A stretch of DNA of 64,000 nucleotides from Leptospira inadai serovar Lyme str. 10 (GTDB lineage: Bacteria > Spirochaetota > Leptospiria > Leptospirales > Leptospiraceae): NCBI RefSeq assembly GCF_000243675.2, contig NZ_AHMM02000025.1:186001-250000 (forward strand). Reading direction: 5' to 3'. Every line of letters starts with the position of its first letter. Within the stretch, counting starts at the first letter, position 1. A program made the position numbers and the translations under genes. Below the pieces are notes generated by a model. That model searched no databases. It was not told the origin of the DNA and saw only the letters and a list, made by a program, of their open reading frames with translations. Positions 55,001-64,000 of this stretch are shown here, piece by piece.

Positions 55001-55426
55001 TTAAGTAGGAACTCCCATGGACTTTGCATTCAGACAGTCTATCAGGGAATAAAAGGGTTCCACCGGGTCAATGAAGACAATGATGCTCGGATATCTCATC
55101 GCGAGAAAATGCTCGATCTTTTCTTCGGAAATGATAGAAATTTCCCCTACTTCTAAAACCGGCAATCCGTCGGGATTCCGATAAACTTCGTATTCCTCGT
55201 TGTCGAGGAAATCCGTAAGAAGTATGTATCCGGATCCGTAATAGACCCCGCCCTGAAAGTAGTATTTGTAAAGGACGCGTACCTCGGGAAGAAATAAATC
55301 CGGCTGAAAAACGCAGAGAGAAATTTTTTCGATTCCCGCAACGGTACGTATCTTTCTGAGATGAAACCAAACTTTCCGAACCAGCAAGTAAGACACTACG
55401 AAGATGACTGGGATCAGGTACGGCAT
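55001..55426 (-). CDS. hypothetical protein with N-terminal membrane segment
   Basis: 141 aa. One hydrophobic segment ([18 protein letters not shown]) followed by a mainly strand-forming domain with a tyrosine-rich stretch ([18 protein letters not shown]). No family recognised. It lies 76 bp downstream of clpC and 38 bp upstream of the TPR start, so it may be part of the same transcript. Confidence 0.7.
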   Translation of the reverse strand: MPYLIPVIFVVSYLLVRKVWFHLRKIRTVAGIEKISLCVFQPDLFLPEVRVLYKYYFQGGVYYGSGYILLTDFLDNEEYEVYRNPDGLPVLEVGEISIISEEKIEHFLAMRYPSIIVFIDPVEPFYSLIDCLNAKSMGVPT

Positions 55427-55501
55427 AGGTTTCCCTCTGTCCTTATAGTCCTTTTCCCCGTCGGGAGCCGGTTGCCCGAGGGCAACCTTTAACTTTCTCT
55501 C

Positions 55502-58042
55502 TTAAACGAGAGCCGCTTCTTCCGATCTTTCGGGGTTATTAGGGGAATTGTCCCCGCCCGAACCTTGGTCCGCCGGTTTATAATCGGTCCAAGGTTCTTC
55601 AATAAAGTCCAACTTTCCTTCTTTGAAAGAAACAGTGATCTTGGTAGGTTCTTTATAGGAACCTTTGAGAGTTTGGACGGCCATATAGTCCTCCAGATCT
55701 CGCTGAAACACTCTTCGTAACGGACGGGCCCCGAATTTTTCATCGTATCCGATATCCATAAAGTGGTCCTTGGCCGCTTGAGTAAGCTCGATCTTGATTT
55801 TCTTATCCAAGAGGCGCTTGTTGGTATCGGCGGCCATGATATCCATGATCTTCATGATATCTTCCTTCTTAAGCGGACGGAAGTAAACGACTTCGTCTAC
55901 CCTGTTTAGGAACTCGGGATTAAAGTGTTTCTTGAGCTGTTCCCTTGCTTGATCGGATTTATATTTATCCTCTTCGCCGGAACGATCCTCGAACCCGAGA
56001 CGAACGCTACTTGAAATTTCCTTAGCTCCGATATTCGAAGTCATAATGATAATCGTATCTCGGAAATTCACTTTGCGACCCTTGGTATCCGTCAGGTTTC
56101 CTTCCTCCATTACCTGGAGAAGAATATTAAAGATATCATGATGAGCCTTTTCTATCTCATCCAAAAGAATGATCGAATAGGGTTTTTTACGTACGAATTC
56201 GGTCAGCTGACCCCCGTCGTCGTAACCCACATAACCTGGTGGAGCTCCTATCAGGCGGCTGACCGCATGCGGTTCCATGTATTCGGACATATCCACCCGA
56301 AGCATGGCGTCCTGGTCTCCGAACAAGAAGTCCGCAAGAGCTTTCGCTAACTCGGTTTTTCCCACACCTGTCGGACCCAGGAAAATAAACGATCCTGTCG
56401 GGCGACGCTCGGCTTTAAATCCGGTACGGGCTCTCCTGACGGCTTTTGCAATTTTTTCGATCGCATCGTCTTGGCCGACTACGCGAAGTTTCAGTTCGTC
56501 TTCCAATCGCAGCAATCTTTCGGATTCGCTTTCTTCCATTCTTTGGAGAGGAATACCGGTCCATTGCGAAATGACGGAAAGAATATCGTCTTCGTCGATG
56601 GAGACAGCAAAGTCGTCCATCTTCTCCTGCCATGCACGGATCTTCTCTTCCAATAATTGCTTTTTACGATTTACTTCGTCCCGAACGCCTGCCGCCTTCT
56701 CGTATTCCTGGGCGCGGACCAGATCTTCCTTCTTTTGAGAAAGAGATTTGATTTCTTCTTCCAAGTCTTTGATTGCCTGGGGTCTTGCACAGTTCGCTAA
56801 GCGCGCTTTTGCTCCCGCCTCGTCGATGATATCGATCGCCTTATCAGGAAGATATCTGTCATTGATATACCGGTGAGAAAGCTTGACGGATTGTTCCAAC
56901 GCACGGTCAGAGTATCTTACTTTATGGTGAGCTTCGTATGCTTTCTTCAATCCTGTCAGAATTAGGATCGCATCGTCGACCGAAGGTTCGGCGACTTTTA
57001 CGACTTGAAACCTTCTTTCTAAAGCGGAGTCTCGCTCGATGTATTTTCTGTATTCGGTGCTTGTCGTTGCGCCGATACACTGCAATTCACCCCGCGCTAA
57101 TGCCGGTTTCAAAATATTCGCAGCATCGACCGCGCCTTCCGCAGCGCCGGCGCCGATCAAAGTATGCAACTCATCGATAAAGATAATGATATTATTAGAG
57201 GAAGAGATCTCTTTCATTATCTTCTTCAGCCTTTCTTCGAATTCACCGCGATACTTGGTCCCGGCGATTAGACTTGCAAGATCCAGCGAAAGAACTCTTT
57301 TGTCGAAGAGTAGATCCGGAACATTCTTCTCCACGATGGCGAGCGCTAAACCCTCGACGATCGCGGTTTTTCCGACTCCGGATTCTCCCACCAGTACGGG
57401 ATTATTTTTCGTTTTTCTGGAGAGAATTTGAATCACTCGTTGAATTTCGTTCGCACGACCGACGACAGGATCCAATTTTTTATCCCTAGCGAGTTGGGTT
57501 AGGTCTCTCGCAAACTCATCTAGAATCGGAGTTTTAGTCTTTTCCGTACGAGGTGTACCCGGTTGCGCGGAAGGTTGACTCGATACGCCGACAGTACTTG
57601 TTGGAGGAGCTCCTAGTAACCGTAAAATTTCTCCCTTAATTACGTTATAGTTAACGCTGAAAGAATATAAAGCGCCACCGGCGATATTATTATTATCACG
57701 TAACAAAGCTAGCAGAATATGTTCGGTCCCGACATAGTTATGTTTAAGACGTTTTGCTTCTTCTTTGGAAAGCTCTATAATTTTTTGATATCGATCTTGG
57801 CCTTGCGCCATATCCATGAGCAGAGTCGCGGAACTTTCTCGCGTGCGTCTCTCTACTTCCTTTCGGAGCTCGTTTAGATTGATATTCAGGTTGTTCAGGA
57901 TTTTGATCGCGACCGAATCCTCTTCCTTAAGCAATCCCAATAGAATATGCTCGGGGCCGATAAATTCGCTGCCGAGACGTTTAGCCTCGTCTTGCGCGAT
58001 CTCGTTAATTACTCGTTTGGCTCTTTTTGTAAATTCTAACAT
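55502..58042 (-). CDS. clpC: ClpC-type Clp protease ATPase subunit
   Basis: About 846 aa unfoldase that feeds substrates to ClpP. Two Clp-N repeats ([20 protein letters not shown], then [20 protein letters not shown], and [20 protein letters not shown]). The first AAA module has [15 protein letters not shown]; a middle domain with an UVR-like stretch ([15 protein letters not shown]) marks ClpC over ClpA. The second AAA module has [20 protein letters not shown] and the C-terminal domain has [17 protein letters not shown]. The start is at the ATG at 58042 with a GGGAAGG motif upstream. An McsA/McsB-like gene precedes it. Confidence 0.95.
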   Translation of the reverse strand: MLEFTKRAKRVINEIAQDEAKRLGSEFIGPEHILLGLLKEEDSVAIKILNNLNINLNELRKEVERRTRESSATLLMDMAQGQDRYQKIIELSKEEAKRLKHNYVGTEHILLALLRDNNNIAGGALYSFSVNYNVIKGEILRLLGAPPTSTVGVSSQPSAQPGTPRTEKTKTPILDEFARDLTQLARDKKLDPVVGRANEIQRVIQILSRKTKNNPVLVGESGVGKTAIVEGLALAIVEKNVPDLLFDKRVLSLDLASLIAGTKYRGEFEERLKKIMKEISSSNNIIIFIDELHTLIGAGAAEGAVDAANILKPALARGELQCIGATTSTEYRKYIERDSALERRFQVVKVAEPSVDDAILILTGLKKAYEAHHKVRYSDRALEQSVKLSHRYINDRYLPDKAIDIIDEAGAKARLANCARPQAIKDLEEEIKSLSQKKEDLVRAQEYEKAAGVRDEVNRKKQLLEEKIRAWQEKMDDFAVSIDEDDILSVISQWTGIPLQRMEESESERLLRLEDELKLRVVGQDDAIEKIAKAVRRARTGFKAERRPTGSFIFLGPTGVGKTELAKALADFLFGDQDAMLRVDMSEYMEPHAVSRLIGAPPGYVGYDDGGQLTEFVRKKPYSIILLDEIEKAHHDIFNILLQVMEEGNLTDTKGRKVNFRDTIIIMTSNIGAKEISSSVRLGFEDRSGEEDKYKSDQAREQLKKHFNPEFLNRVDEVVYFRPLKKEDIMKIMDIMAADTNKRLLDKKIKIELTQAAKDHFMDIGYDEKFGARPLRRVFQRDLEDYMAVQTLKGSYKEPTKITVSFKEGKLDFIEEPWTDYKPADQGSGGDNSPNNPERSEEAALV

Positions 58043-58152
58043 AATTGCGGCCTTCCCCAGGGATTCTATCAATTAGACTGGTTTCGCATCAAATTTCCTA
58101 CGGGAGTCTTTTTCCCTATAAGAAACATATCGGATTGGTCGTTTAAAAAGGA

Positions 58153-59001
58153 TTACGGGGGAAACGAAGCTTTTCCTGCCTCTTTTCCTAATATTACTAG
58201 TAAGGCTAAATATGAAACTAAATTGAAAAAGGAATTTTTTCGTTTTAGCCCGAAATTTTTCCGGAAAATGATCAACCGATTCCGTAGATCTTCCCGATAA
58301 AACCCCCAATCCGTGGGTAATCGGAAACCCTCTAACGCTCCTGTTTGCGTAAACAAATCGGGCAAAGCGACGGAAAGTTTGTCTCCCTCCCCGGCATTTG
58401 TAGGGCAGGACGTTAAAAATCCTATTCCATCTCTATAATCGAACCGCTCCGGATCCCAAAATGCTTTTAAAAAGGGCGACTCTAGAATCATTGCCAAATC
58501 GTTAAGAGAATCGGTTACATACTCCCAACGAAGATGATCCTCGTCTCCCATGAGTAAAGTCCCGCCATTCCAGGAAATTCTCACACAGTTCGTATTATCT
58601 GACCTGTTTTTTGCGAATTGCGTCTCGGAAAAAAAGTTTAGATTCGGTTGGATTTGAATATTTTGGGAAGAAAACCATTCTTCTAAAAATACTGACGGCA
58701 GTATTTTAGATCGAAGGGGGTAGACGGACCGCTTCGGATTTCTCGCAACTCGAAACCGATAAGAAAAGGGAAGAGAATAGGAGTCTATTTTCCTCATCTT
58801 CTCTGAAAAGGGAGAAGCATTAAATTGAAACCACTCGTCGCGTAGCGGGAAGCCGAGCGGAGGCTCCCAGTCCGACTCGCTTTGGCGGGGAATGAAAGTC
58901 GAATATTCGTCACCAATAAGGGAAATGCAATTTGAGCAGCCTATTCTACCGCGTTCTTTCCAGTCTTCGTAGGAAATGCCGCAATAGACGCAATCTTTCA
59001 T
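58153..59001 (-). CDS. McsA-like zinc finger fused to degenerate McsB-like guanido-kinase domain
   Basis: 282 aa. Residues 1-34 have two CxxC pairs (Cys4/7 and Cys22/25) in an McsA-like layout (YEDWKERGRIGCSNC). The rest aligns by eye with the ATP:guanido phosphotransferase domain of McsB: SYRFRVARN (80-88) for SSRIRLARN, GDEDHLR (152-158) for NEEDHIR, and GFLTSCPTNAGEG (194-206) for GYLTSCPTNVGTG. The GIYGEG-type loop with its catalytic Glu and the phosphate-contacting Arg are not preserved (LPTDWGFYRED), and the C-terminal 100-plus residues of McsB are absent. Probably inactive as a kinase, perhaps an adaptor for ClpC. It lies about 110 bp upstream of clpC. Confidence 0.68.
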   Translation of the reverse strand: MKDCVYCGISYEDWKERGRIGCSNCISLIGDEYSTFIPRQSESDWEPPLGFPLRDEWFQFNASPFSEKMRKIDSYSLPFSYRFRVARNPKRSVYPLRSKILPSVFLEEWFSSQNIQIQPNLNFFSETQFAKNRSDNTNCVRISWNGGTLLMGDEDHLRWEYVTDSLNDLAMILESPFLKAFWDPERFDYRDGIGFLTSCPTNAGEGDKLSVALPDLFTQTGALEGFRLPTDWGFYREDLRNRLIIFRKNFGLKRKNSFFNLVSYLALLVILGKEAGKASFPP

Positions 59002-59012
59002 AACGCACCGTT

Positions 59013-59705
59013 TTAGACAGTCTGAGGAATATGCGCCGGATGCAATTTCCCTTGATAAATTTGATTTCGTTTATGCGCGAGTGCGGCGAGTTCCATATCA
59101 TGAGTGACTAAAATCAGTCCGAATCTCAAATCTTTTTGCAGTTCCTGAATCAGGCCCATTAAATTTCGCGAGTTCTCCCGGTCTAGATTTCCGGTTGGTT
59201 CATCCGCTAGAATCAATTTTTTTCCGGCTACGAGCGCTCTTGCGACCCCGACACGAGCGCTTTCTCCTCCGGAAAGTTGGGATGGGAAGCTCTCATATCT
59301 TTCTTTCAATCCCACCTTATCTAACATTGCCATGGCATCTTCCTGCGCCTTGGCGGGAGATACGCCTCGAATTAGCAGAGGAATCGCAACGTTTTCCAAC
59401 GCGGAAAAATCGGGTAAAAGAAGATGATGCTGAAAAATGAATGCGATTTTCTCCGCTCGAAATGCCTCCTTTCCTTTTTCATCCAGGTTACCGAGAGAAA
59501 TTCCGCAGACCTCGACTTGACCGGAATCGAATCCGTCCATTGCGCCGAGTATATTCAGAAGAGTCGATTTGCCGATTCCGGATTTTCCTTCAATGGAAAA
59601 AATCTGACCCTCTTCCACGTCCATGTCCAAACGATCCAAGATGGTGAATTCCTTTTCCAATACATGGTACGTTTTGACTAAGTTTCTGATCTTAATAAGA
59701 CTCAC
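59013..59705 (-). CDS. lolD: LolD-type ABC transporter ATP-binding protein
   Basis: 230 aa. Walker [13 protein letters not shown] (about 39-50), signature [15 protein letters not shown], Walker [13 protein letters not shown], and H-loop LVTHDMELA. This is the ABC ATPase of the MacB/LolD type, paired with the permease 1 bp upstream. Expected to drive release of lipoproteins from the inner membrane to a carrier. The gene symbol rests on the pairing and the subfamily pattern. Confidence 0.85.
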   Translation of the reverse strand: MSLIKIRNLVKTYHVLEKEFTILDRLDMDVEEGQIFSIEGKSGIGKSTLLNILGAMDGFDSGQVEVCGISLGNLDEKGKEAFRAEKIAFIFQHHLLLPDFSALENVAIPLLIRGVSPAKAQEDAMAMLDKVGLKERYESFPSQLSGGESARVGVARALVAGKKLILADEPTGNLDRENSRNLMGLIQELQKDLRFGLILVTHDMELAALAHKRNQIYQGKLHPAHIPQTV

Positions 59706-59706
59706 G

Positions 59707-61089
59707 TTAGTCGTTCCTTATCGTGTCTACCGGATTAAGGCTAGCGGCCCAACGAGCCGGAAAGTATCCCGCAATTCCGGATAAAATGGTAGCGGCAGTC
59801 GTGACCATAAAGATGAAGGCGATGTCGATATCGACGGGTATTTTGTCGAAATAATAGATGCGTTTCGGCACCAACTCCACCGGACTCCACTCGGCTCCGA
59901 ATAAAACCGATATATCGGGTCCTAGCATATTCATGATTTCCTCTATTCCATTAATAATGTTTTCTAGGGAATTTGCGAGAAAGATACCTGTTACTCCTCC
60001 GATCAAAGATGCCAAGATGCCGACCAACATCGCATTTAAAGTAAAAATCAATAATATATCGGAGGAAGGCAATCCTAACGCCTTTAAAACGCCTATCGAT
60101 TTACGTTTGGCGCGGACTAACGAATAAACCGAAGCGACCATTCCCAATGCCGCAAGGATGATAAATAAGAAAACGATAATCGAGATAATCGTTTTTTCTA
60201 ATTTAAGAGCGGCTAGAAAATTCTCCTGCTCCTCCGCAATGGTCCTGACCGATAACGACGAGGAAACCTCCACTTCTCTTTCAAAATCGGGTTCGCCAAA
60301 TAAGCGTAAAAGCTTACGTTTACAATAACTTAAGTCGTCGAGGGACTTTACTTTTAACGTAATTTGGTTAACCGAATTGCGTAATTTAAAAAATCTTTGG
60401 GCGATCGGTAGAGACATGTAGACATACCGGGAATCGAATTGATAATTACCCGTTTTAAAAAAACCTGAAACGCGAAAGTTCTCCACGCTGACTTCCACGC
60501 CTTTCCCTAAAGAAAATCTGCCGCCGGGAACTGCGAGAGTCAGTTGTCTCCCTAAGGAAAAATTATATAAGCCTTCCATTTCCTTTCCGATGACGATATA
60601 ATTTTCCCGATTCATTTGAGCCAATTCGTCGCGATTGTAATGAACGACTCTCGGAAAATTAGGCAGCCTTGTCAAAAGTAGATCGTCCACGTTGGATACG
60701 GGAACCGCTCGGATGATGACCGGATAAAAAGTATTATAGTTCTGAATCAATCCGTGGCTTTGAATCCCGCCTTCCACGGAAACGATTCTTTGTTTCAATT
60801 CGGGGGTCTTTTCTATCCAAGAAATAATTTTTTGATAATCGGTAATTTCGCCGGCTCCCGAATTACTCTCGATTGTAATGTGTGATCCGCCCTGCCACAA
60901 AGATTCCTTCACCTGTCTTTGAAATCCGTTGAAAATGGAAAGCACAACGATCAAAAGAGAAACCCCTACCGCCATTACCACGAAAGAAACTCTGGATTTT
61001 AAGGATAATAAACCTGCGGCCCGGGAACCGCGAATGTATCGGGAAGTAAGTAAAAGGACCAAAGGAGTTCGAGAAAAAAGGAAGTTCAT
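59707..61089 (-). CDS. lolC: LolC/LolE-type ABC transporter permease
   Basis: 460 aa. TM1 near 33-52 ([20 protein letters not shown]), a large periplasmic domain (about 60-310), and three further TM segments between about 320 and 445 ending in [20 protein letters not shown]. This is the FtsX/MacB layout with four TM segments. The last motif is typical of the family. It is probably a single LolF-like permease that works as a homodimer, because no second permease gene is nearby. First gene of lolC-lolD-McsAB-like-clpC. Confidence 0.85.
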   Translation of the reverse strand: MNFLFSRTPLVLLLTSRYIRGSRAAGLLSLKSRVSFVVMAVGVSLLIVVLSIFNGFQRQVKESLWQGGSHITIESNSGAGEITDYQKIISWIEKTPELKQRIVSVEGGIQSHGLIQNYNTFYPVIIRAVPVSNVDDLLLTRLPNFPRVVHYNRDELAQMNRENYIVIGKEMEGLYNFSLGRQLTLAVPGGRFSLGKGVEVSVENFRVSGFFKTGNYQFDSRYVYMSLPIAQRFFKLRNSVNQITLKVKSLDDLSYCKRKLLRLFGEPDFEREVEVSSSLSVRTIAEEQENFLAALKLEKTIISIIVFLFIILAALGMVASVYSLVRAKRKSIGVLKALGLPSSDILLIFTLNAMLVGILASLIGGVTGIFLANSLENIINGIEEIMNMLGPDISVLFGAEWSPVELVPKRIYYFDKIPVDIDIAFIFMVTTAATILSGIAGYFPARWAASLNPVDTIRND

Positions 61090-61186
61090 GATTAAAAGCA
61101 GGCAAAATTCCCTAGAATGGCAAAATTGCTTAGTTTGACAATTCTACGATTCCGAAGCAGGATGTCAAAATAAAGTCGACTCCGTC

Positions 61187-62236
61187 TTGGTAATCGGAGA
61201 TAGTTCGATTTCATTCGAAAGATATATGGCCTCCGACCAAGTTTACTCCTTCTTTTTTCAATCCCGGGATACCTCTTCTTCTTTGTACGTACTATTCGGA
61301 GGGATTGTCGACCCCATAAGCAGTCGTATCGATCGACTGGACGTGGTAGCCGTGGGAAGTAGCGAACTGATTAACGTCCCGCTTTCGGGAGCGACTTTCA
61401 AAGACATTTCGAATATCTGTCAAAAGATAAAATACGAAGGAAAACAACTTAAAAACCTAACGAATAAGCTTGGCGAACTATTTCAATCTTCCGGTAGATC
61501 CGACGATTTTATGGAGCAATTACTCCATTATATGAATAAAAAGGAAGATGAGAAAATCAGATATCTGATCAATCAAGTCGCAAACCAGGCGATCGGGAAT
61601 TCAAAGCCCGATATTACTCTTTGGTATTCGCTCATCGACCGGGACAAAATCGACGATATCGGCGGCAACCGTCAGTCTATCGAGAATTTAGATTCGGCGG
61701 AAGGGGATGGAGCTCCCTCGCTAGACGAATCTACGACTCCTGGATCGGGTAACGTAGTTGCAACCGGTATCGACTCAGCCATTCCGCAGAATGCAACGAG
61801 AATTCAGTTCAAATTTATTCTCTCTCCCGTTTCCGGAATTCCCGTAAATCAATTAAAACCGGGGGACCAAATTGTAGTTCAATTAAACCCGGGTGATCCA
61901 ACTACGCTAAGCGTAATCGATACCATGAAATTAAAAATGGAAGACGGGTCCATTCGCCCGGTGCCCGCCACAATCGTTGCGACTGAAAATAAAGGGACCG
62001 AAAGCGAAACCGTAGTCAGAATCGGAGTCGATGTTTTCGGGAAAGTTTATGAAGAAGAAAATAGCGTAAAAGTAAGACCGTATACCGGCGAAAAAATCCC
62101 GGCGAAAAAAAGCTCCGCTTCTTACGAAGCTTCCTCCAGTATCGAGGCCGGCGAATCGAGTCTGCTCTTGACGGTTCTAATCGCTTTAGGTGTCGTCGGA
62201 ATCGGAATGGTTGCGGTTTTTGTATTTTTATTCTAA
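61187..62236 (+). CDS. hypothetical protein with C-terminal membrane anchor
   Basis: 349 aa from a TTG; an ATG at 61226 is an alternative start. The middle has a helical part (about 75-160), then a Ser/Asp-rich linker. Near 205-300 is a strand-rich domain (FKFILSPVSGIPVNQLKPGD, then QIVVQLNPGDPTTLSVID). A single C-terminal hydrophobic segment (SLLLTVLIALGVVGIGMVAV) makes it tail-anchored. No family recognised. It is 27 bp upstream of a multi-pass membrane protein gene and probably cotranscribed. Confidence 0.72.
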   Translation: MVIGDSSISFERYMASDQVYSFFFQSRDTSSSLYVLFGGIVDPISSRIDRLDVVAVGSSELINVPLSGATFKDISNICQKIKYEGKQLKNLTNKLGELFQSSGRSDDFMEQLLHYMNKKEDEKIRYLINQVANQAIGNSKPDITLWYSLIDRDKIDDIGGNRQSIENLDSAEGDGAPSLDESTTPGSGNVVATGIDSAIPQNATRIQFKFILSPVSGIPVNQLKPGDQIVVQLNPGDPTTLSVIDTMKLKMEDGSIRPVPATIVATENKGTESETVVRIGVDVFGKVYEEENSVKVRPYTGEKIPAKKSSASYEASSSIEAGESSLLLTVLIALGVVGIGMVAVFVFLF

Positions 62237-62263
62237 GCTAACTTTTTAAAAAAGAATCACTCG

Positions 62264-63307
62264 ATGAAAAAATTTTCCCGCCTCCATCTCGCCTATATAA
62301 TCCCCTTTATCCTGCTATTTGTCTGTCTTTTCCAGCTTTTTCTGCAGCCGACATTTCTTGACGCCAATGACACGACGACTATGGAAGCCATGTTAGACGG
62401 GACGGGTCGAGAACCCATGTCCGGTTTTTATTTTCAAGGCGGCGCGATTTCGCAAATGCTCTTAACGCAAAAGATTTTGGCGGAATTAGGCGATAGCGGG
62501 ATCCCGACGGATTCTCAACCGGAAGATACGATTGATCGAATGGGAAGGATCCTGCTGGGACAAAGGATTCAAATTTTCTTTTATTGTTTCTTGGCGTTAC
62601 TAGCCGTTTCCTCTTTCGTTTCCCTTCGATACAGGACCTTCTTTTATACTTTCATGAATCGAATATTGTATGTGTTCGGTATCATCTACGCGTTTTCAAT
62701 TCTTCCTACATTAATCGGAGCGGCGGTAAGAACTGCAGGAACGAATTTTTGGGGGGTCCCGGCCATTCTCTTAACATTAGGATGGATCGTATTTTTGATC
62801 TATATGGCGCTGACGATAGACCAGGTATTCTCGAGCGTCGAGGCCGATCGCTTTTCTTCGTTAAGAAATTTAAAGGAGGACGAGGCCGAGTTTAGAACCG
62901 GCAGCAAGGCGGAAAGTGAAACGTTCGTAAATTCGATCCTTCATTTTTTAGGGATCATCGTCTTGGGAACGATGGTCGGAAATCTTGTTTATATTCCTCT
63001 GTTCCTTTTACAAAGGAATTATGCGAGCCAATTCGGAGTTTTACTCCTGATCGCGCTTTTGATACTTTCCGGATTTTATATCCGAAATTATCTCCGACTC
63101 GGTAAAAGCGGGGACTTGGGCAAATTTCAAAACCTTGCGATCGGAATCAGTTATCTACAATTGCGCTTTGTGCGGAATATTCTCTTCGGGACTTTCGGTC
63201 TTATCTTAGTCGTGCTATTCATCGTGTTTATCTTCTCCCTTTTAATTATGAATATCGGAATCCTAGAAAGCCTGTTTCCAGCCATCGATGGCGGACAAAA
63301 TCTCTAA
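62264..63307 (+). CDS. multi-pass membrane protein of unknown function
   Basis: 347 aa with about seven hydrophobic segments, the first near residues 7-27 and the others between about 95 and 340. The external loop after TM1 is acidic and contains DTTTMEAMLDGTGREPMSGF. No family recognised. Its 3' end overlaps the convergent small membrane protein gene by 45 bp. It may form a complex with the tail-anchored protein encoded upstream. Confidence 0.75.
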   Translation: MKKFSRLHLAYIIPFILLFVCLFQLFLQPTFLDANDTTTMEAMLDGTGREPMSGFYFQGGAISQMLLTQKILAELGDSGIPTDSQPEDTIDRMGRILLGQRIQIFFYCFLALLAVSSFVSLRYRTFFYTFMNRILYVFGIIYAFSILPTLIGAAVRTAGTNFWGVPAILLTLGWIVFLIYMALTIDQVFSSVEADRFSSLRNLKEDEAEFRTGSKAESETFVNSILHFLGIIVLGTMVGNLVYIPLFLLQRNYASQFGVLLLIALLILSGFYIRNYLRLGKSGDLGKFQNLAIGISYLQLRFVRNILFGTFGLILVVLFIVFIFSLLIMNIGILESLFPAIDGGQNL

Positions 63308-63544
63308 CGTATACCTCCCGAAAAAGTATACGGTAACAAGATGAAACGAACACAAAACGAGAAAGGCCTTTTTGTTTAAATTTCTGCGAAACGAAAAATA
63401 GATCCCGAAATGAATAAGCGTTAGACTAATCAACAAAGCTTCGCTTCCTCGATGTGCGATCGTTAGGTAGAAGCTTAGATAGACCGTTAGGAAAAAGAAA
63501 GACCAACCCGCTATTTTTTCCCATTGGAAAGCTTGTCCAAGCAT
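63263..63544 (-). CDS. small membrane protein, 93 aa
   Basis: Three hydrophobic segments: IAGWSFFFLTVYLSFYLTIA, ALLISLTLIHFGIYFSF and AFLVLCSFHLVTVYFFG. An AGGAAA motif lies about 8 nt before the ATG. No family recognised. Located downstream of the MORN-type gene (43-bp gap) and overlapping the end of the convergent membrane protein gene by 45 bp. The overlap and short length leave some doubt, but hydrophobic composition throughout supports it. Confidence 0.6.
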   Translation of the reverse strand: MLGQAFQWEKIAGWSFFFLTVYLSFYLTIAHRGSEALLISLTLIHFGIYFSFRRNLNKKAFLVLCSFHLVTVYFFGRYTLEILSAIDGWKQAF

Positions 63545-63587
63545 ATTAGAATTTCCTAATTAATCGCGAGGGCGCCGAGAACGTAAT

Positions 63588-64000
63588 TTAACCGCAAGAT
63601 GCGCCTTTGGAATCGACTTCGCAGATCTTCTTCCCATCGGGAGAATAGATCGAACGAGAGAGAAACTTTCCGTCATTATCGAAAACTTCCACCGCTTCTT
63701 TCGCTCGATTCGGAAAATAATAGAACCAAGTTCGGACTTTTTTTCCTTGTGCATAATAACCGGAATATTCCAGTTCCCCGTCTTTAAAAAACTTCTGCCA
63801 AAGCTCGGATTTTTGACCGTCTTTATAAAATCCCTGCAACTCCAAGCTTCCATCCGAGTAATACCTCAGATACGGACCTTCCTCATTTCCTTCCTCTCCC
63901 AACCATATGGAATCAGGGCGGCGAGGGCGAGTTCCGAATTTTTGTTTTACGTAGATCTTTCCGTCCGGAAAATACCAGACCCAGTCCCCGACTTTTGCCC
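63588..64000 (-). CDS. MORN-type repeat protein (5' end outside window)
   Basis: The frame is open to the right edge, so the N-terminus is missing; about 136 residues are visible. Repeats of the MORN_2/YwqK type are clear: GDWVWYFPDGKIYV, then GPYLRYYSDGSLELQGFYKD, then GELEYSGYYAQGKKV, then RTWFYYFPNRAKEAVEVFDN. The C-terminus ends with a Cys pair (KKICEVDSKGASCG). Such repeats form a beta meander that binds proteins or membranes; a YwqK-like antitoxin role is sometimes annotated but not implied here. Confidence 0.78.
   Translation of the reverse strand, partial: AKVGDWVWYFPDGKIYVKQKFGTRPRRPDSIWLGEEGNEEGPYLRYYSDGSLELQGFYKDGQKSELWQKFFKDGELEYSGYYAQGKKVRTWFYYFPNRAKEAVEVFDNDGKFLSRSIYSPDGKKICEVDSKGASCG

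Noticed and set aside
56277..56738. 153-aa plus-strand frame inside clpC
   Set aside because: It is a shadow of the highly conserved ClpC frame; Ser/Ala-rich product without motifs.
58073..58309. 78-aa frame overlapping the end of the McsAB-like gene, considered as its missing C-terminal part
   Set aside because: Its translation has no resemblance to the McsB C-terminal region, so a simple frameshift does not explain the truncation.
55925..58309. CtsR or CIRCE control sites around clpC
   Set aside because: No tandem heptad of the CtsR type or TTAGCACTC inverted repeat was seen upstream.
63309..63333. GTATAC inverted repeat just after the plus-strand membrane gene
   Set aside because: A 7-bp stem with an 11-nt loop inside the opposite coding frame; too weak to call a terminator.

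Overview
The window reads as chromosomal DNA of a spirochaete, almost certainly Leptospira. It carries a DUF1564 gene (a family I know only from Leptospira), a P83/100-type coiled-coil exported protein, a periplasmic-flagellum basal-body operon (flgB-flgC-fliE), many short lipoproteins with relaxed spirochaetal lipoboxes, and an ECF sigma/FecR pair. Base composition looks moderate by eye and was not computed. I see no rRNA, tRNA, CRISPR array, prophage or insertion sequence. The content is mostly housekeeping plus lineage-specific envelope and sensory genes.

Layout. 1-6.3 kb: homoserine dehydrogenase with two small downstream genes (minus strand), divergent from an anchored Lcl/DUF1566 protein, a HAMP-TPR membrane protein and a dihydroorotase. 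6.5-7.8 kb: a broken SDR remnant abutting a luciferase-like oxidoreductase. 7.9-10.7 kb: thiolase and an acetoacetate-decarboxylase-fold protein, divergent from a TetR regulator with a long dyad between them. 10.7-15 kb: hydrolase, rhodanese, ABC-F ATPase, a small protein and DoxX. 15-18 kb: ECF sigma, a small coupled ORF and FecR, then a DUF5683 protein. 18-23.3 kb: tandem cyclic-nucleotide-binding proteins, DUF1564, MsrA and a large PAS histidine kinase. 23.6-24.1 kb: a three-unit intergenic repeat. 24.2-30.3 kb: two lipoprotein hydrolases, an M48/DUF898 pair, family-4 UDG and a CDF transporter. 30.4-33.3 kb: queD-queC and a split transhydrogenase (pntA2-pntB). 33.5-37.4 kb: DUF454, a TPR protein, a lipoprotein, a STAS protein and flgBC-fliE. 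37.4-37.9 kb: a second copy of the intergenic repeat, in the opposite orientation, ending in a (CTCTGTC)8 tract that touches the stop codon of the P83/100 gene. 39.7-43.8 kb: serC, rpiB and a LamG-like exported protein. 43.8-48.2 kb: a tightly packed minus-strand operon of two membrane sensor-like proteins, a TPR protein and an RHH/PIN pair. 48.3-55.4 kb: a metalloenzyme-superfamily phosphatase, FN3/TPR exported proteins, a methyltransferase, MtaB and a TPR protein. 55.5-61.1 kb: lolC-lolD-(McsA/McsB-like)-clpC. 61.2-64 kb: membrane proteins and a MORN-type repeat protein cut by the window edge.

The most unusual locus is 58.15-59.0 kb. One protein joins an McsA-like double CxxC finger to a shortened, active-site-degenerate McsB-like guanido-kinase domain, directly upstream of clpC. 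This resembles the Firmicute mcsA-mcsB-clpC arrangement compressed into a probable pseudokinase adaptor. Other points worth a second look are the dispersed repeat family, the RHH/PIN pair fused into a sensor operon, the SDR remnant whose last motif lies in the frame of the next gene, and the TetR/ADC-fold/thiolase unit with its dyad.
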